From assembly GCF_038594605.1 (NCBI RefSeq), contig NZ_JBCFZM010000004.1, positions 62,001 through 126,000 of the forward strand: DNA of 64,000 bases. The letters run 5' to 3'. Positions 41,826 to 50,056 of the stretch are shown in pieces; positions within the stretch are counted from its first letter, which is position 1, and the number at the start of each line of letters is the position of its first letter. Under the pieces are notes generated by a model. It did not search any database and was not told where the DNA came from. It worked only from the letters and a program-made list of their open reading frames with translations. The DNA comes from Alteriqipengyuania bathyomarina_B. GTDB lineage: Bacteria; Pseudomonadota; Alphaproteobacteria; Sphingomonadales; Sphingomonadaceae. A program made the position numbers and the translations under genes.

Positions 41826-42584
41826 TTATTCTGCGGTCCAGCCGCCATCCACGCTCCAGTTCGCGCCATTCATATTGGCCATCGAATCCCGACAAAGGAA
41901 TACCGCCATTTCGCCAATGTCCTCCGGCTGCACGAATTTCTTGGTCGGCTGCTTTGCGAGCAATACTTGGTCGATCACCTCGTCACGGCTCATCCCGCGC
42001 GCCTTCATCGTGTCGGGGATCTGGTTTTCGACCAGCGGGGTCCAGACATAGCCCGGGCTGATACAATTCACGGTCACGCCGGTTTCCGCGACTTCCAACG
42101 CGACTGTCTTGGTCAGGCCCGCAATCCCGTGCTTGGCCGCGACATAGGCCGCCTTGTAGGGCGAGGCGACCAGCGAGTGCGCGCTGGCAGTGTTGATGAT
42201 CCGGCCCCAGCCCTGCTTCTTCATGTGCGGCACCGCGAGGCGAATCGTATGGAATGCCGCCGACAGGTTGAGCGCGATGATCTTGTCCCACTTGTCGACC
42301 GGGAACTCGTCGACCGGGGCCACATGCTGCATCCCCGCATTGTTGACGAGGATATCGACTCCCTCGACCTCGCCCATCATCGATTCGATCGCTGCGACGT
42401 CGGTCAGGTCGCTGTCGAAGAACGCCGCGCCGCCCAGTTCCTCCTGCAGCTTCGCGATCTCCTCCGCGTCGCCGAAGCCGTTGAGAACGATTGCGGCGCC
42501 TTCGGCATGCAGGGCGCGCGCAACCGCGAGTCCGATGCCGGAAGTGGAGCCGGTAATTAAAGCCTTCTTACCATCGAGGAACAT
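41826..42584 (-). CDS. bdhA: 3-hydroxybutyrate dehydrogenase (SDR)
   Basis: This enzyme interconverts 3-hydroxybutyrate and acetoacetate with NAD, in ketone-body/PHB turnover. Classical SDR motifs are TGSTSGIG, NNAGMQHVAPV, the catalytic Ser of TASAHSLVASPYK and the YVAAK pair. The stretch NAGMQHVAPVDEFPVDKWD and the C-terminal QPTKKFVQPEDIGEMAVFLC are characteristic of BdhA rather than generic SDRs. ATG 42584 gives 252 aa, close to known BdhA; the open frame to 42689 is rejected. Confidence 0.88.
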   Translation of the reverse strand: MFLDGKKALITGSTSGIGLAVARALHAEGAAIVLNGFGDAEEIAKLQEELGGAAFFDSDLTDVAAIESMMGEVEGVDILVNNAGMQHVAPVDEFPVDKWDKIIALNLSAAFHTIRLAVPHMKKQGWGRIINTASAHSLVASPYKAAYVAAKHGIAGLTKTVALEVAETGVTVNCISPGYVWTPLVENQIPDTMKARGMSRDEVIDQVLLAKQPTKKFVQPEDIGEMAVFLCRDSMANMNGANWSVDGGWTAE

Positions 42585-42718
42585 CGCTAGCCTTTCGAGG
42601 ATTAACCAAGCCGTGTGGAGCCATTCGCCACCTGTGCGCCGTGGTTCCGCCGGTTGGCGCGCATTGCAAGGCTTTTCCTTGCGCAGCACGCCGGGGACAT
42701 AACAAGGGGAGCCGCCAG

Positions 42719-43600
42719 ATGCGCCTGAATCCGTTCGACACCGACAAGATCGACGTCCGTGGTGGCGGAGGCAGCCGCTTCCCCGGCGGCGGGGCGGGCC
42801 AGCTTGGCTGCGGCACGATCATCATCGCAGGCATCGTCTCGCTCTTGTTCGGGACCGATCTGGGCCAGACGATCGCGGTGGTCGACAGTGTCGGCAACGC
42901 CACCGGCGGCGCACAGGTCGAGGGCGAACGGGCCGGCATGAGCGAACAGGAATTATGCACCGAGAACGCCTATGCGACCGAGGCGTGCAATGCATTGCAA
43001 TCGCTCAACGAGACATGGGAGCCGGTGTTCGAACGCGCGAATGTTCCGTTCCGCGAACCTTTCCTCAAGCTGTTCGTCAACAGCATCCAGACCGAAGGTT
43101 GCGGCAGCGCGACCTCTGCGGTGGGGCCGTTCTACTGTCCGCGCGATGGCGGCATCTACATCGACACCAGCTTCTACGACACGATGAAGCGCGAGCTTGG
43201 CGCAGGCGGCGACTTCGCCCGCGTCTATGTCGTCGCGCATGAATATGGCCATCACATCCAGAACCTGACCGGCCTCGCCAATCAGGTGCGCAGCGCGCAG
43301 CAGCAGAACCCGCGCCGCGCGAACCAGTTGCAGGTGCGCATGGAACTGCAGGCGGATTGCTACGCCGGGGTGTGGGCGGGCCGAAACCGCGATCAGATCG
43401 AACCGGGCGATATCGAAGAGGGCATGCGCGCCGCATCCGCAATCGGGGACGATGCCATTTCGGAACGCATGGGCGGCAGGGCCTCGCCTGAAAACTTCAC
43501 GCACGGTACCAGCGAACAGCGCATGGAAGCGTTGCGGCTCGGCATCGGGAGCGGCAACGATACGGTGTGCGACCGATATTTCGCGCCCGAATCCTTCTAG
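42719..43600 (+). CDS. YpfJ-family putative neutral zinc metallopeptidase
   Basis: This is a membrane-tethered metalloprotease-like protein (DUF2338/YpfJ family). The N-terminus MRLNPFDTDKIDVRGGGG with one hydrophobic segment (GCGTIIIAGIVSLLFG) is diagnostic. The zincin motif HEYGHHIQ follows at about residue 175, then RMELQADCYAGVWAG carries the third ligand. The C-terminus has FTHGTSEQRMEALRLG. 293 aa is standard. It is divergent from bdhA. Proteolytic activity of the family is not well established. Confidence 0.92.
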   Translation: MRLNPFDTDKIDVRGGGGSRFPGGGAGQLGCGTIIIAGIVSLLFGTDLGQTIAVVDSVGNATGGAQVEGERAGMSEQELCTENAYATEACNALQSLNETWEPVFERANVPFREPFLKLFVNSIQTEGCGSATSAVGPFYCPRDGGIYIDTSFYDTMKRELGAGGDFARVYVVAHEYGHHIQNLTGLANQVRSAQQQNPRRANQLQVRMELQADCYAGVWAGRNRDQIEPGDIEEGMRAASAIGDDAISERMGGRASPENFTHGTSEQRMEALRLGIGSGNDTVCDRYFAPESF

Positions 43601-43635
43601 CGGCGATCAACCGGGGGGCTGGACAGCACTAAGCC

Positions 43636-45276
43636 ATGGACTTCATCCGCAACCTCTTCACGCTCTTCCAGCGCCTGCAGGAAATCGTCCGCGATGGGCA
43701 GAAGCGCCGCGACATCCCCGGTATGGCGACCGCGCTGTTCGGCGAGCTGCGCGGTGCCGGTAACGACAGCAACGGCGAAGGCGACGGCCCGGCGGTCTAT
43801 CAGGGCAAGCGCGCACAGGCCGATCAGGCGACCCCGGCAGCCGCCTCGCGCGCCACGGCCCGCAACCGGGCGTCGAGCAATTCGGACCTGCCCGAGCCCG
43901 CCGTCTATCGCAGCCCCCAAGGGGCGCAGACCGAGCCGGAGTTTGCCCCCGTCAGTGCCCCGGCGCGCAATGCGGACGACAAGTCGGAGAAATGGCCCGA
44001 ACCTGCCGCCGCGACGCCGCTCGCGCGCGAGGACTATGATTACCAGCCCGCCTCCGCCGCGCCATCGGATGCGCCCGGCGAGCCCGAGTTCGAGCCCGCA
44101 GCCGCTCCCGTTTCGCAGGCCGAAGAAGCGACGAGCGACGACGAACCCGCGACGCTGACCTGGGATGACGAGGAGGAGGAGCGCGAGGCAAAGGTCGAAC
44201 AGCCGCGGACCGAAGCGACAACAGATGCCCCGGTCGCAAATCCACCCGCCCCCACCCCGGCCCCGGCTGCCTCAGCCGACGCCGGCAAGCGCGGCGTGGA
44301 AGAAGAGGACGACGACTGGTTCGATCTCGACGACTGGCAAGGGACCGCGCTGAAGGTCGCAGGCCTGGGTGCCGCCGCCGCGGGCACCGCAGCTGGCGCG
44401 ATGGCGATCAAGAACCACTTCTTCGACGAAGAGGACGAAGAAGACGGCACGAAGCCCGCCTTGCCGCTGGGCGGGGGTGATGAGCCGATGGTCGAACAGG
44501 AAAAGGACGGGGGCCGCGAATGGGCTGCAGCGGCAGCCGTCGCGGCGCCTGCGGTCGCGGCCGTGCTGCCGAAGGCGGGCGAAGCCGGGCAAGCAGATGA
44601 CTCCGAAAAGCGGCCTTCTGCGCCCGCCGAAGCTGCGGACGATGATTCCGCGCCGCAGCAGCCGCGTCGCCCGCAGGAAGTCGAGATCATTCCCGCCGAT
44701 CCGCGCCACCCATCGACGCAGCCCGCATCGCAGTCGCTCGCCAATCCGGGTATCCGCCTGTACGGCGCGATGGACGCGAAGATGTATTCCGAGTTCACCG
44801 AACGGCTGGCCGAACAGACGCCCGGCGGGCCGATCGTCATCGCGCTCACCACGATGGAAGGCGATCCCGAAATCGCGCGCAGCATGGCCGACGATATCCG
44901 CCTGCTGCGCGATCGCGGACGGCGCGAGATCATCTTTCTCGGCAAGACGGCGGTCTATTCGGCAGGCGTCCTGTTCATGGCCGCCTTCCCGGTCAGCCAT
45001 CGCTACCTCACGCGCGCCACCAAGTTGCTCGTGACCGAGAACAAGCGCGCCCAGCCGATGGAGCTGGCGGGCGGATCGCTCCGCAGCGTCGCCAGCCAGC
45101 TGGAGCATGCCCAGCGCGAGATCCAGCGCGAGATCGAGCAGGAAGACGATGACTATCGCGCCATCTCCGAAGGCTCGAACGTCAGTATTCAGGAGTTGCG
45201 CGAAAAGGCCCCTCACGACTGGCACATAACCGCCAGCGAAGCCAAGGCGATGGGGCTGATCGCCGAGGTGGTCTGA
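43636..45276 (+). CDS. ClpP/crotonase-fold peptidase-like protein with long disordered N-terminus
   Basis: The last 180 residues are a ClpP-like domain (GIRLYGAMDAKMYSEFTERL, then VIALTTMEGDPEIARSMADD). The predicted nucleophile is in the family motif FLGKTAVYSAGVLFMA (Ser442), and the end ITASEAKAMGLIAEVV matches family members that are usually about 180 aa. The first 360 residues are acidic, Pro/Ala-rich and apparently disordered (about 30-330). They include DDDWFDLDDWQ and a hydrophobic stretch ALKVAGLGAAAAGTAAGAMA that could associate with membrane. Such a long extension on this fold is unusual. Function unknown; a strong terminator follows. Confidence 0.75.
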   Translation: MDFIRNLFTLFQRLQEIVRDGQKRRDIPGMATALFGELRGAGNDSNGEGDGPAVYQGKRAQADQATPAAASRATARNRASSNSDLPEPAVYRSPQGAQTEPEFAPVSAPARNADDKSEKWPEPAAATPLAREDYDYQPASAAPSDAPGEPEFEPAAAPVSQAEEATSDDEPATLTWDDEEEEREAKVEQPRTEATTDAPVANPPAPTPAPAASADAGKRGVEEEDDDWFDLDDWQGTALKVAGLGAAAAGTAAGAMAIKNHFFDEEDEEDGTKPALPLGGGDEPMVEQEKDGGREWAAAAAVAAPAVAAVLPKAGEAGQADDSEKRPSAPAEAADDDSAPQQPRRPQEVEIIPADPRHPSTQPASQSLANPGIRLYGAMDAKMYSEFTERLAEQTPGGPIVIALTTMEGDPEIARSMADDIRLLRDRGRREIIFLGKTAVYSAGVLFMAAFPVSHRYLTRATKLLVTENKRAQPMELAGGSLRSVASQLEHAQREIQREIEQEDDDYRAISEGSNVSIQELREKAPHDWHITASEAKAMGLIAEVV

Positions 45277-45342
45277 CGCTCGATACCGAGACACGCGCGG
45301 CCCGGCGTGCTGCGCCAATTCTTCAGTGCTGCACACAGGATC

Positions 45343-45374
45343 GAGGGCGGCGCATTGGGGGATGCGCCGCCCTC
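45343..45374. terminator. Strong bidirectional terminator
   Basis: GAGGGCGGCGCAT pairs perfectly over 13 bases with ATGCGCCGCCCTC around a six-base loop, followed by TTTGGGGG on the plus strand and TCGATCC on the minus strand. It separates the ClpP-like gene from the convergent M56 peptidase gene. Confidence 0.8.
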
Positions 45375-45401
45375 TTTGGGGGCTTGTGAGCCCTTACCCC
45401 G

Positions 45402-47099
45402 TTAACGCTCGCGTTCGAGCTCGCGCAGTGCCTTGTCGAGCGAGCGCAGCGCCTTGGTCCGCTCGCGCTCGGACAGGTTGCGATTACGCTCGATCGCGCC
45501 ACGCGCCTGCATGATCGCACTGCGCGCGTTTTCCATGCCCGCCTTGCGTGCGTTTTCGGCCACGGCCATCTCGCACAACACCACGACCCTCTTGCCATTG
45601 GAGCCGGTCTGTTCCCGAACCGTGGCCCCATCCCCGTCGCAATCGGCCATGATCATGGGCAGGTTCGCCCTGCCTTTCGCGATGGCGAGCTGCATTTCCT
45701 TCGAGAACCTGGAAGAGTCGCGAAGTTCGACACGCAGAGTTTCCATTTGCTTGCGCAGATCGCTGCCTTCGCCCAGCTGCTCGCGGAGAATCAGGGTCTC
45801 CCTGAGCGCCTCTTCCGCATCGCGACGGGCCTCGCGCACGGTTTCGAGATGTTCCTCAAGCTCGCCCCGTTCCTCGACCGTCGCCTCGCGACCATCGATG
45901 AAATAGCGGCTTTCCTTGCGCGTTTGCCCGTCGGCATCGGTCGTTACCCGGCGTTCGATGCGGACCGTGCGGTTTTCCTTGCCGCCGTCGCCATCTTCGA
46001 TCAGCAAGTCGACCGTTTCGGGTGGTTCGGGTGCCTCCGGGGCGCTCGGCGCGAGCGGTGCGTCGGGCGCGGCGGGCGGATTGGGCACCGCTTGTGGGCT
46101 GGGTGGCGCAGGCGGATTGGGCGCGGCAGCGGGGGCGATCGCTTCCGCCTGCGAAATCGAGGCGGTCGCCGGCAATGCCACGAGAGCGCCGATCATCAGG
46201 GCACGCGCAGCAATGCGCCGCCGGGGGGAAATGTCCGACATAGTCAGGCTCCTCAAACGATGGATGATGGATTTGTCGCCGAGCACGGGGCACGCCATCG
46301 GCGCGGCCAGTGCCCCGCGAGCGGAGGTGTTGGCACCCGTCGCGAAGGCGGCAATGACGGCAGCGTAGGTGCCCCGCAGTTCGCGGTCGCAGTCCGAGAC
46401 CACACGGGCATCGCAGGCGGCTTCCTGGTCGCAGCGCATGGCGCGCCAGCCGACCCAGCACAGCGGATTGAACCAGTGGATCGCGAACAGCGGCTGGATT
46501 GCGAAATTGGCGAGCAGATCGCGCGCCCGGTGGTGGGCAAGCTCGTGCTCCAGCGCGAGATCGCGCTGGGTCGGCTCGGTGTGGTCGAGGAACCCCTCGG
46601 GCAGCGCGACGACCTTGTCGAACACACCGAAAGCGATCGGCGAACCGGCGACCGGCGTTTCCACCAGCCGAACATTGCCGCACCGACCGACCTCGACGCC
46701 CTGCGCCAGCAATTCGCGCCGCATGGCGAAATAGCGTGCGAACCGCACGGCGATGAATGCGCACGCGCCCGCCAGCCACACCGCGAATGCGATGGCGGTC
46801 CAGTCGATCGAGATCGTGGCCTGCATCAGCGGGCGGACCATCAGCGGCTCGGCACCCACTTCGGCCATCGGCTGGTAAGTGGCCACCGGCAGCGGCTCGG
46901 ATGCGGGTGCCGGGGCGAGCCATGCGGGAAGCACCAGCGGCGGCAGCAGCAGGCGCGCAAACGGCAGGAGCCAGAGGGCATAGGCGGCCCCGGGGCCGAA
47001 ATGACGGGTGACCGGGCGCCGCAGGATCAGCACCAGCGCAATCAGGGCGCCGGTCCACAGCAAGGTCTCGAAGGCGAAGCTCTGGAATTCGGCGGTCAT
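45402..47099 (-). CDS. M56 family (BlaR1-like) membrane metallopeptidase with coiled-coil sensor region
   Basis: This is the sensor-protease partner of the BlaI repressor. The N-terminal half has about four membrane segments and the zincin motif HELAHHRARD (His185) with downstream RCDQEAACDARV. After the last membrane segment (about residue 325), BlaR1 would carry a penicillin-binding domain. Here there is instead a Pro/Ala-rich stretch, then about 190 charged residues predicted to form coiled coils (RGELEEHLETVREARRDAEE) with two cysteines. It therefore cannot sense beta-lactams in the BlaR1 way. The start ATG 47099 overlaps the repressor stop (ATGA). Confidence 0.88.
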   Translation of the reverse strand: MTAEFQSFAFETLLWTGALIALVLILRRPVTRHFGPGAAYALWLLPFARLLLPPLVLPAWLAPAPASEPLPVATYQPMAEVGAEPLMVRPLMQATISIDWTAIAFAVWLAGACAFIAVRFARYFAMRRELLAQGVEVGRCGNVRLVETPVAGSPIAFGVFDKVVALPEGFLDHTEPTQRDLALEHELAHHRARDLLANFAIQPLFAIHWFNPLCWVGWRAMRCDQEAACDARVVSDCDRELRGTYAAVIAAFATGANTSARGALAAPMACPVLGDKSIIHRLRSLTMSDISPRRRIAARALMIGALVALPATASISQAEAIAPAAAPNPPAPPSPQAVPNPPAAPDAPLAPSAPEAPEPPETVDLLIEDGDGGKENRTVRIERRVTTDADGQTRKESRYFIDGREATVEERGELEEHLETVREARRDAEEALRETLILREQLGEGSDLRKQMETLRVELRDSSRFSKEMQLAIAKGRANLPMIMADCDGDGATVREQTGSNGKRVVVLCEMAVAENARKAGMENARSAIMQARGAIERNRNLSERERTKALRSLDKALRELERER

Positions 47100-47485
47100 T
47101 TGCGCATCTCCTTCAGGAGACGCTCGATCTCGCCGAGATCCTCGTCGGTCAGCGCCTCGTTTTCGGCGAGATGCGCGAACAGGGATACTGCCCGTCCGCC
47201 GAACAACCGATCTACCAGGCGGCGCGATTCGCCGCCGACATAGTCCGCGCGTTCGATCAGCGGGGAATAGAGGAACTTGCGCCCGGCAGGTTCGGTCGCC
47301 AGCGCGCCCTTGCTGACAAGGCGCGAGAGGAGCGTCTTGACGGTCGGCATCGACCAGCCGCGCGATTCGCAGACATCGTCGCAAACCTCCGAAGCGCTCA
47401 CCGGATGGCGATCCCAGATCACCTCCATGATCGCATGTTCGGCCTCGGTAATGCGCTCGTTTCGTTCGCCATTCGGCTCGGTCAT
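47096..47485 (-). CDS. BlaI/MecI/CopY-family transcriptional repressor
   Basis: This is a 129-aa winged-helix repressor, normally inactivated by cleavage through its M56 partner. Family motifs: ITEAEHAIMEVIWDRHPVSA, the recognition helix MPTVKTLLSRLVSKGAL and the wing GRKFLYSPLIER. The dimerisation helix follows. ATG 47485 is preceded by GGGAGG; the open frame to 47626 crosses its own operator region. TACA..TGTA palindromes at 47514-47539 suggest autoregulation. What it controls besides its own operon is unknown. Confidence 0.92.
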   Translation of the reverse strand: MTEPNGERNERITEAEHAIMEVIWDRHPVSASEVCDDVCESRGWSMPTVKTLLSRLVSKGALATEPAGRKFLYSPLIERADYVGGESRRLVDRLFGGRAVSLFAHLAENEALTDEDLGEIERLLKEMRK

Positions 47486-47513
47486 GATCTCAACCTCCCT
47501 CGATCGATTACGC

Positions 47514-47539
47514 CTGTAGACGCATTGACTACAGATGTA
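47514..47539 (-). promoter_or_regulatory. BlaI-type operator overlapping the blaI-M56 promoter
   Basis: TACAGATGTA (47530-47539) fits the TACA-N2-TGTA operator of BlaI/CopY proteins, and CTGTAG-N9-CTACAG gives a second, overlapping inverted repeat (47514-47534). On the minus strand a promoter TTTACA-N17-TACAGG lies over both, so bound repressor would block its own operon. Confidence 0.65.
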
Positions 47540-47640
47540 AACATGGACGGCCGATGAACGATGGAGGGGGGCCCCGCCCGTGAACGCACCTGCGGACCCA
47601 AGCCTTTCATTCCCGCGACCCACCACCCATCTGACCTTGC

Positions 47641-48639
47641 ATGACCAAACTCTCCCTGCTCGACCTCGCCCACGTGACCGAAGGCGGCACCGTGCGCGAT
47701 GCGCTGTCCAACGCCGCCGATATCGCCCGCCACGCCGAATCGCTGCGTTTCGAGCGTTACTGGTGCGCCGAGCATCACGGGATGGAAGGCATTGCCAGCG
47801 CGGCGACCAGCGTGGTCATCGGCCATGTCGCCGCCGCCACCTCGCGTATTCGCGTCGGCGCGGGGGGCATAATGTTGCCCAACCATGCGCCGCTGGTGAT
47901 CGCCGAGCAGTTCGGCACGCTCGATGCGCTGTTTCCGGGGCGGATCGACCTCGGCCTCGGGCGTGCGCCGGGCAGCGATCAGCGGGTGGCCGCCGCACTG
48001 CGCCGCAATCTGGACAGCAATCCCGATGCCTTCCCGCGCGATGTGGTCGAACTGCAGAGCTACTTCGCAAACGACGGGCGCACCGGGATCAGTGCCACGC
48101 CGGGCGCGGGGGCGAACGTGCAGCTCTACATTCTGGGATCGAGCCTGTTCGGTGCGCAGGTCGCGGCCATGCTCGGCCTGCCCTATGCCTTCGCCAGCCA
48201 TTTCGCGCCGCAGGCACTCGACGATGCGCTGAAGATCTATCGCGACCGCTTCGAGCCCTCCGACGTGCTGAGCGAACCTTATGCGATCTGCGGTTACAAT
48301 GTGTTTGCGGCGGATACCGAGGAAGAGGCGCAGCTGCTCGCCAGTTCGATGCAACAGAGCTTCGTGCGGCTGCGCACCGGCAAGCCGGGCAAGCTCCCGC
48401 CGCCGGTGGAGGGCTATCGCGAAAGCCTGCCGCCGCAGGCTGCCGCCATGCTCGACGGAGTGCTGTCGGCCACCGCGATCGGCACGCCCGCACAGGTCCG
48501 CGATCAGATGAACGCTTTCGTCGAGCGCACGCAGGCGGACGAACTCATCATTGCGGGTTCGATCCACGACCACGAGGCGCGCAAGCGCAGCCTGACGCTC
48601 GCGGCAGAGGCCTTCGCGGGCGAACCCGCTGCCGCGTAG
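47641..48639 (+). CDS. LLM-class flavin-dependent oxidoreductase
   Basis: This is a luciferase-like TIM-barrel protein using FMNH2 or F420-like flavin chemistry (YhbW-type subgroup). Recognisable stretches are RYWCAEHHGMEGIASAATSV, AGGIMLPNHAPLVIAEQFGT and LGRAPGSDQ. The C-terminal half has VIGTPAQVRDQMNAF and ADELIIAGSIHDHEARKRSL, the usual GTPEQV and dELii motifs. 332 aa is normal. It is divergent from blaI. There is no obvious Shine-Dalgarno before the ATG. Substrate unknown. Confidence 0.9.
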   Translation: MTKLSLLDLAHVTEGGTVRDALSNAADIARHAESLRFERYWCAEHHGMEGIASAATSVVIGHVAAATSRIRVGAGGIMLPNHAPLVIAEQFGTLDALFPGRIDLGLGRAPGSDQRVAAALRRNLDSNPDAFPRDVVELQSYFANDGRTGISATPGAGANVQLYILGSSLFGAQVAAMLGLPYAFASHFAPQALDDALKIYRDRFEPSDVLSEPYAICGYNVFAADTEEEAQLLASSMQQSFVRLRTGKPGKLPPPVEGYRESLPPQAAAMLDGVLSATAIGTPAQVRDQMNAFVERTQADELIIAGSIHDHEARKRSLTLAAEAFAGEPAAA

Positions 48640-48642
48640 GCG

Positions 48643-49530
48643 CTAGCAGACTTCGGCGGTATTCTCCGGAATCGGCCCCGGCGGGATCCGCGCCGGGTGC
48701 CGCCAGAACGGGTCACCGCGCAATCTGTGCACGTCGCCATAGGCCTGCTCCAGCGCCGCGAAGATCGCGGGGTCGTAGGCCGCCAGATCGTCGCGGTTGA
48801 GCACACGCACGCCGTCGACCACCACCAACCGCCCCGATTCGAACCAGATCTGCGTGCTTTCGGCCCAGTATTCCTGAATCGTGGTCATCGCATATTCGTT
48901 GCGCCACAGGCCCGTGGCCAGCGCATTTGCGTAGGCCGCCTCGATCCGGTCATAGAGCGCCGGGTCCGCGCCCTGAATCGCGAACAGGATGTTGTGCGCG
49001 AATTCGTGGACGAGGATGGTTTCGCCGTAATAGCGGCTCGATTGCCAGCCCAGCACATCCTCTTCCGAACTGACGGTGCGCGGCCCGCCGATCCCGCGCG
49101 CCCGCGCATCCCAATAGGCGCGGTCGGTCAGCCGACCGATCCGCTCCTCATAATGCTTCTTCTCGCACCGGGTCAGCCGCGGGTCGCCCGGCGCAGGCTT
49201 GGTCCAGTGCGCATTCTCGGGCAGGTCGAGCAACGCCTCGTCTTCGGCCATGATCGCGACGCGATAATCGTTCTCGACCAGCCATGCGCGCAGGTCCGGG
49301 CGGTGCTTCAGCATATCTTCGATCATCGCTTCGGACGCGACCAGCGCGTCTTCGGAAACCTTATTCGACGAGACCACCGGAATGCCGCTCGCATCGCGGT
49401 ACTGCGTGTAGAAATCGGGGATGCCGAGCTCGGCGGGCGGTGACCCGGCAGCAGCAGGCGCGGCAGAGAGCGCGGCGAGACTTGCGATCAAGCTGGCGAT
49501 AAGGCTGGCGGAAGCGAAACGGAGCGTCAT
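48643..49530 (-). CDS. Secreted zincin-like protein (HEFAHN motif)
   Basis: This is a 295-aa exported protein. A signal peptide (ending AAPAAAG) is followed by a domain with a metalloprotease-like helix ETILVHEFAHNILFAIQG (HExxHN) and, about 50 residues on, TTIQEYWAESTQIWF, whose glutamates could supply the third zinc ligand. I do not recognise a named family; the motif spacing recalls gluzincins. The rest is rich in Trp and Tyr. Its stop is four bases from the convergent LLM oxidoreductase. Proteolysis is inferred from motif only. Confidence 0.65.
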   Translation of the reverse strand: MTLRFASASLIASLIASLAALSAAPAAAGSPPAELGIPDFYTQYRDASGIPVVSSNKVSEDALVASEAMIEDMLKHRPDLRAWLVENDYRVAIMAEDEALLDLPENAHWTKPAPGDPRLTRCEKKHYEERIGRLTDRAYWDARARGIGGPRTVSSEEDVLGWQSSRYYGETILVHEFAHNILFAIQGADPALYDRIEAAYANALATGLWRNEYAMTTIQEYWAESTQIWFESGRLVVVDGVRVLNRDDLAAYDPAIFAALEQAYGDVHRLRGDPFWRHPARIPPGPIPENTAEVC

Positions 49531-49570
49531 GCAGCCTGCGCTATCCGCTTCGACCTGAACAGACCAGAAC

Positions 49571-50056
49571 CTAGAGCATTCGGGCGCGCTGATCTTCGGT
49601 CAGAACCTGGCAGGCCTGCTCGGTCCTGCCGAACCATTTGTAGCGGTTGTTCGCCACCAGATCGTAAACCGGATCGAGGATGAAATTCGGGATGGCCCGG
49701 AAGATCGCAAGCCCCTTCCACAGACCACCCATCGCCCGCGCGACCTCGAAATATCCGTCGAATTTGATGTGGGGTCGGCCATTGCGGACGAAGAGATAGG
49801 TCTCGTCCCAGTCGATCCCGTAATGGCGGCACAGCGCCTCGCCCAAGCCTTGCTGCGCAGATGTGAAGGCAATCGCGCGGGCGGAATCGTGCTTCATGAT
49901 GAAGCCCACGCCCGTGCCGCACAGTACGCAATGATGGTCGAACACGAACACCGCCCGGCTGTCGTCGAAATCGGGCACCGCCGGATCGTCGCGGTAGGAG
50001 TACGGCGCGAATGTCGCGAGGTCGCTCTGTGTTTTATGGGGCGTATGCTTGCTCAT
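49571..50056 (-). CDS. DCC family thiol-disulfide oxidoreductase-like protein (DUF393)
   Basis: The protein shows the family's N-terminal motif as VFVFDHHCVLCGTGVGFIMK (CxxC redox pair) and the downstream YLFVRNGRPHIKFDGYFEVA. The C-terminal half has a hydrophobic AIFRAIPNFILDPVYDLVAN typical of the group. ATG 50056 overlaps the stop of the upstream gene (ATGA). 161 aa is slightly longer than usual because of a 30-residue N-terminal extension. Its redox partner is not known. Confidence 0.88.
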   Translation of the reverse strand: MSKHTPHKTQSDLATFAPYSYRDDPAVPDFDDSRAVFVFDHHCVLCGTGVGFIMKHDSARAIAFTSAQQGLGEALCRHYGIDWDETYLFVRNGRPHIKFDGYFEVARAMGGLWKGLAIFRAIPNFILDPVYDLVANNRYKWFGRTEQACQVLTEDQRARML

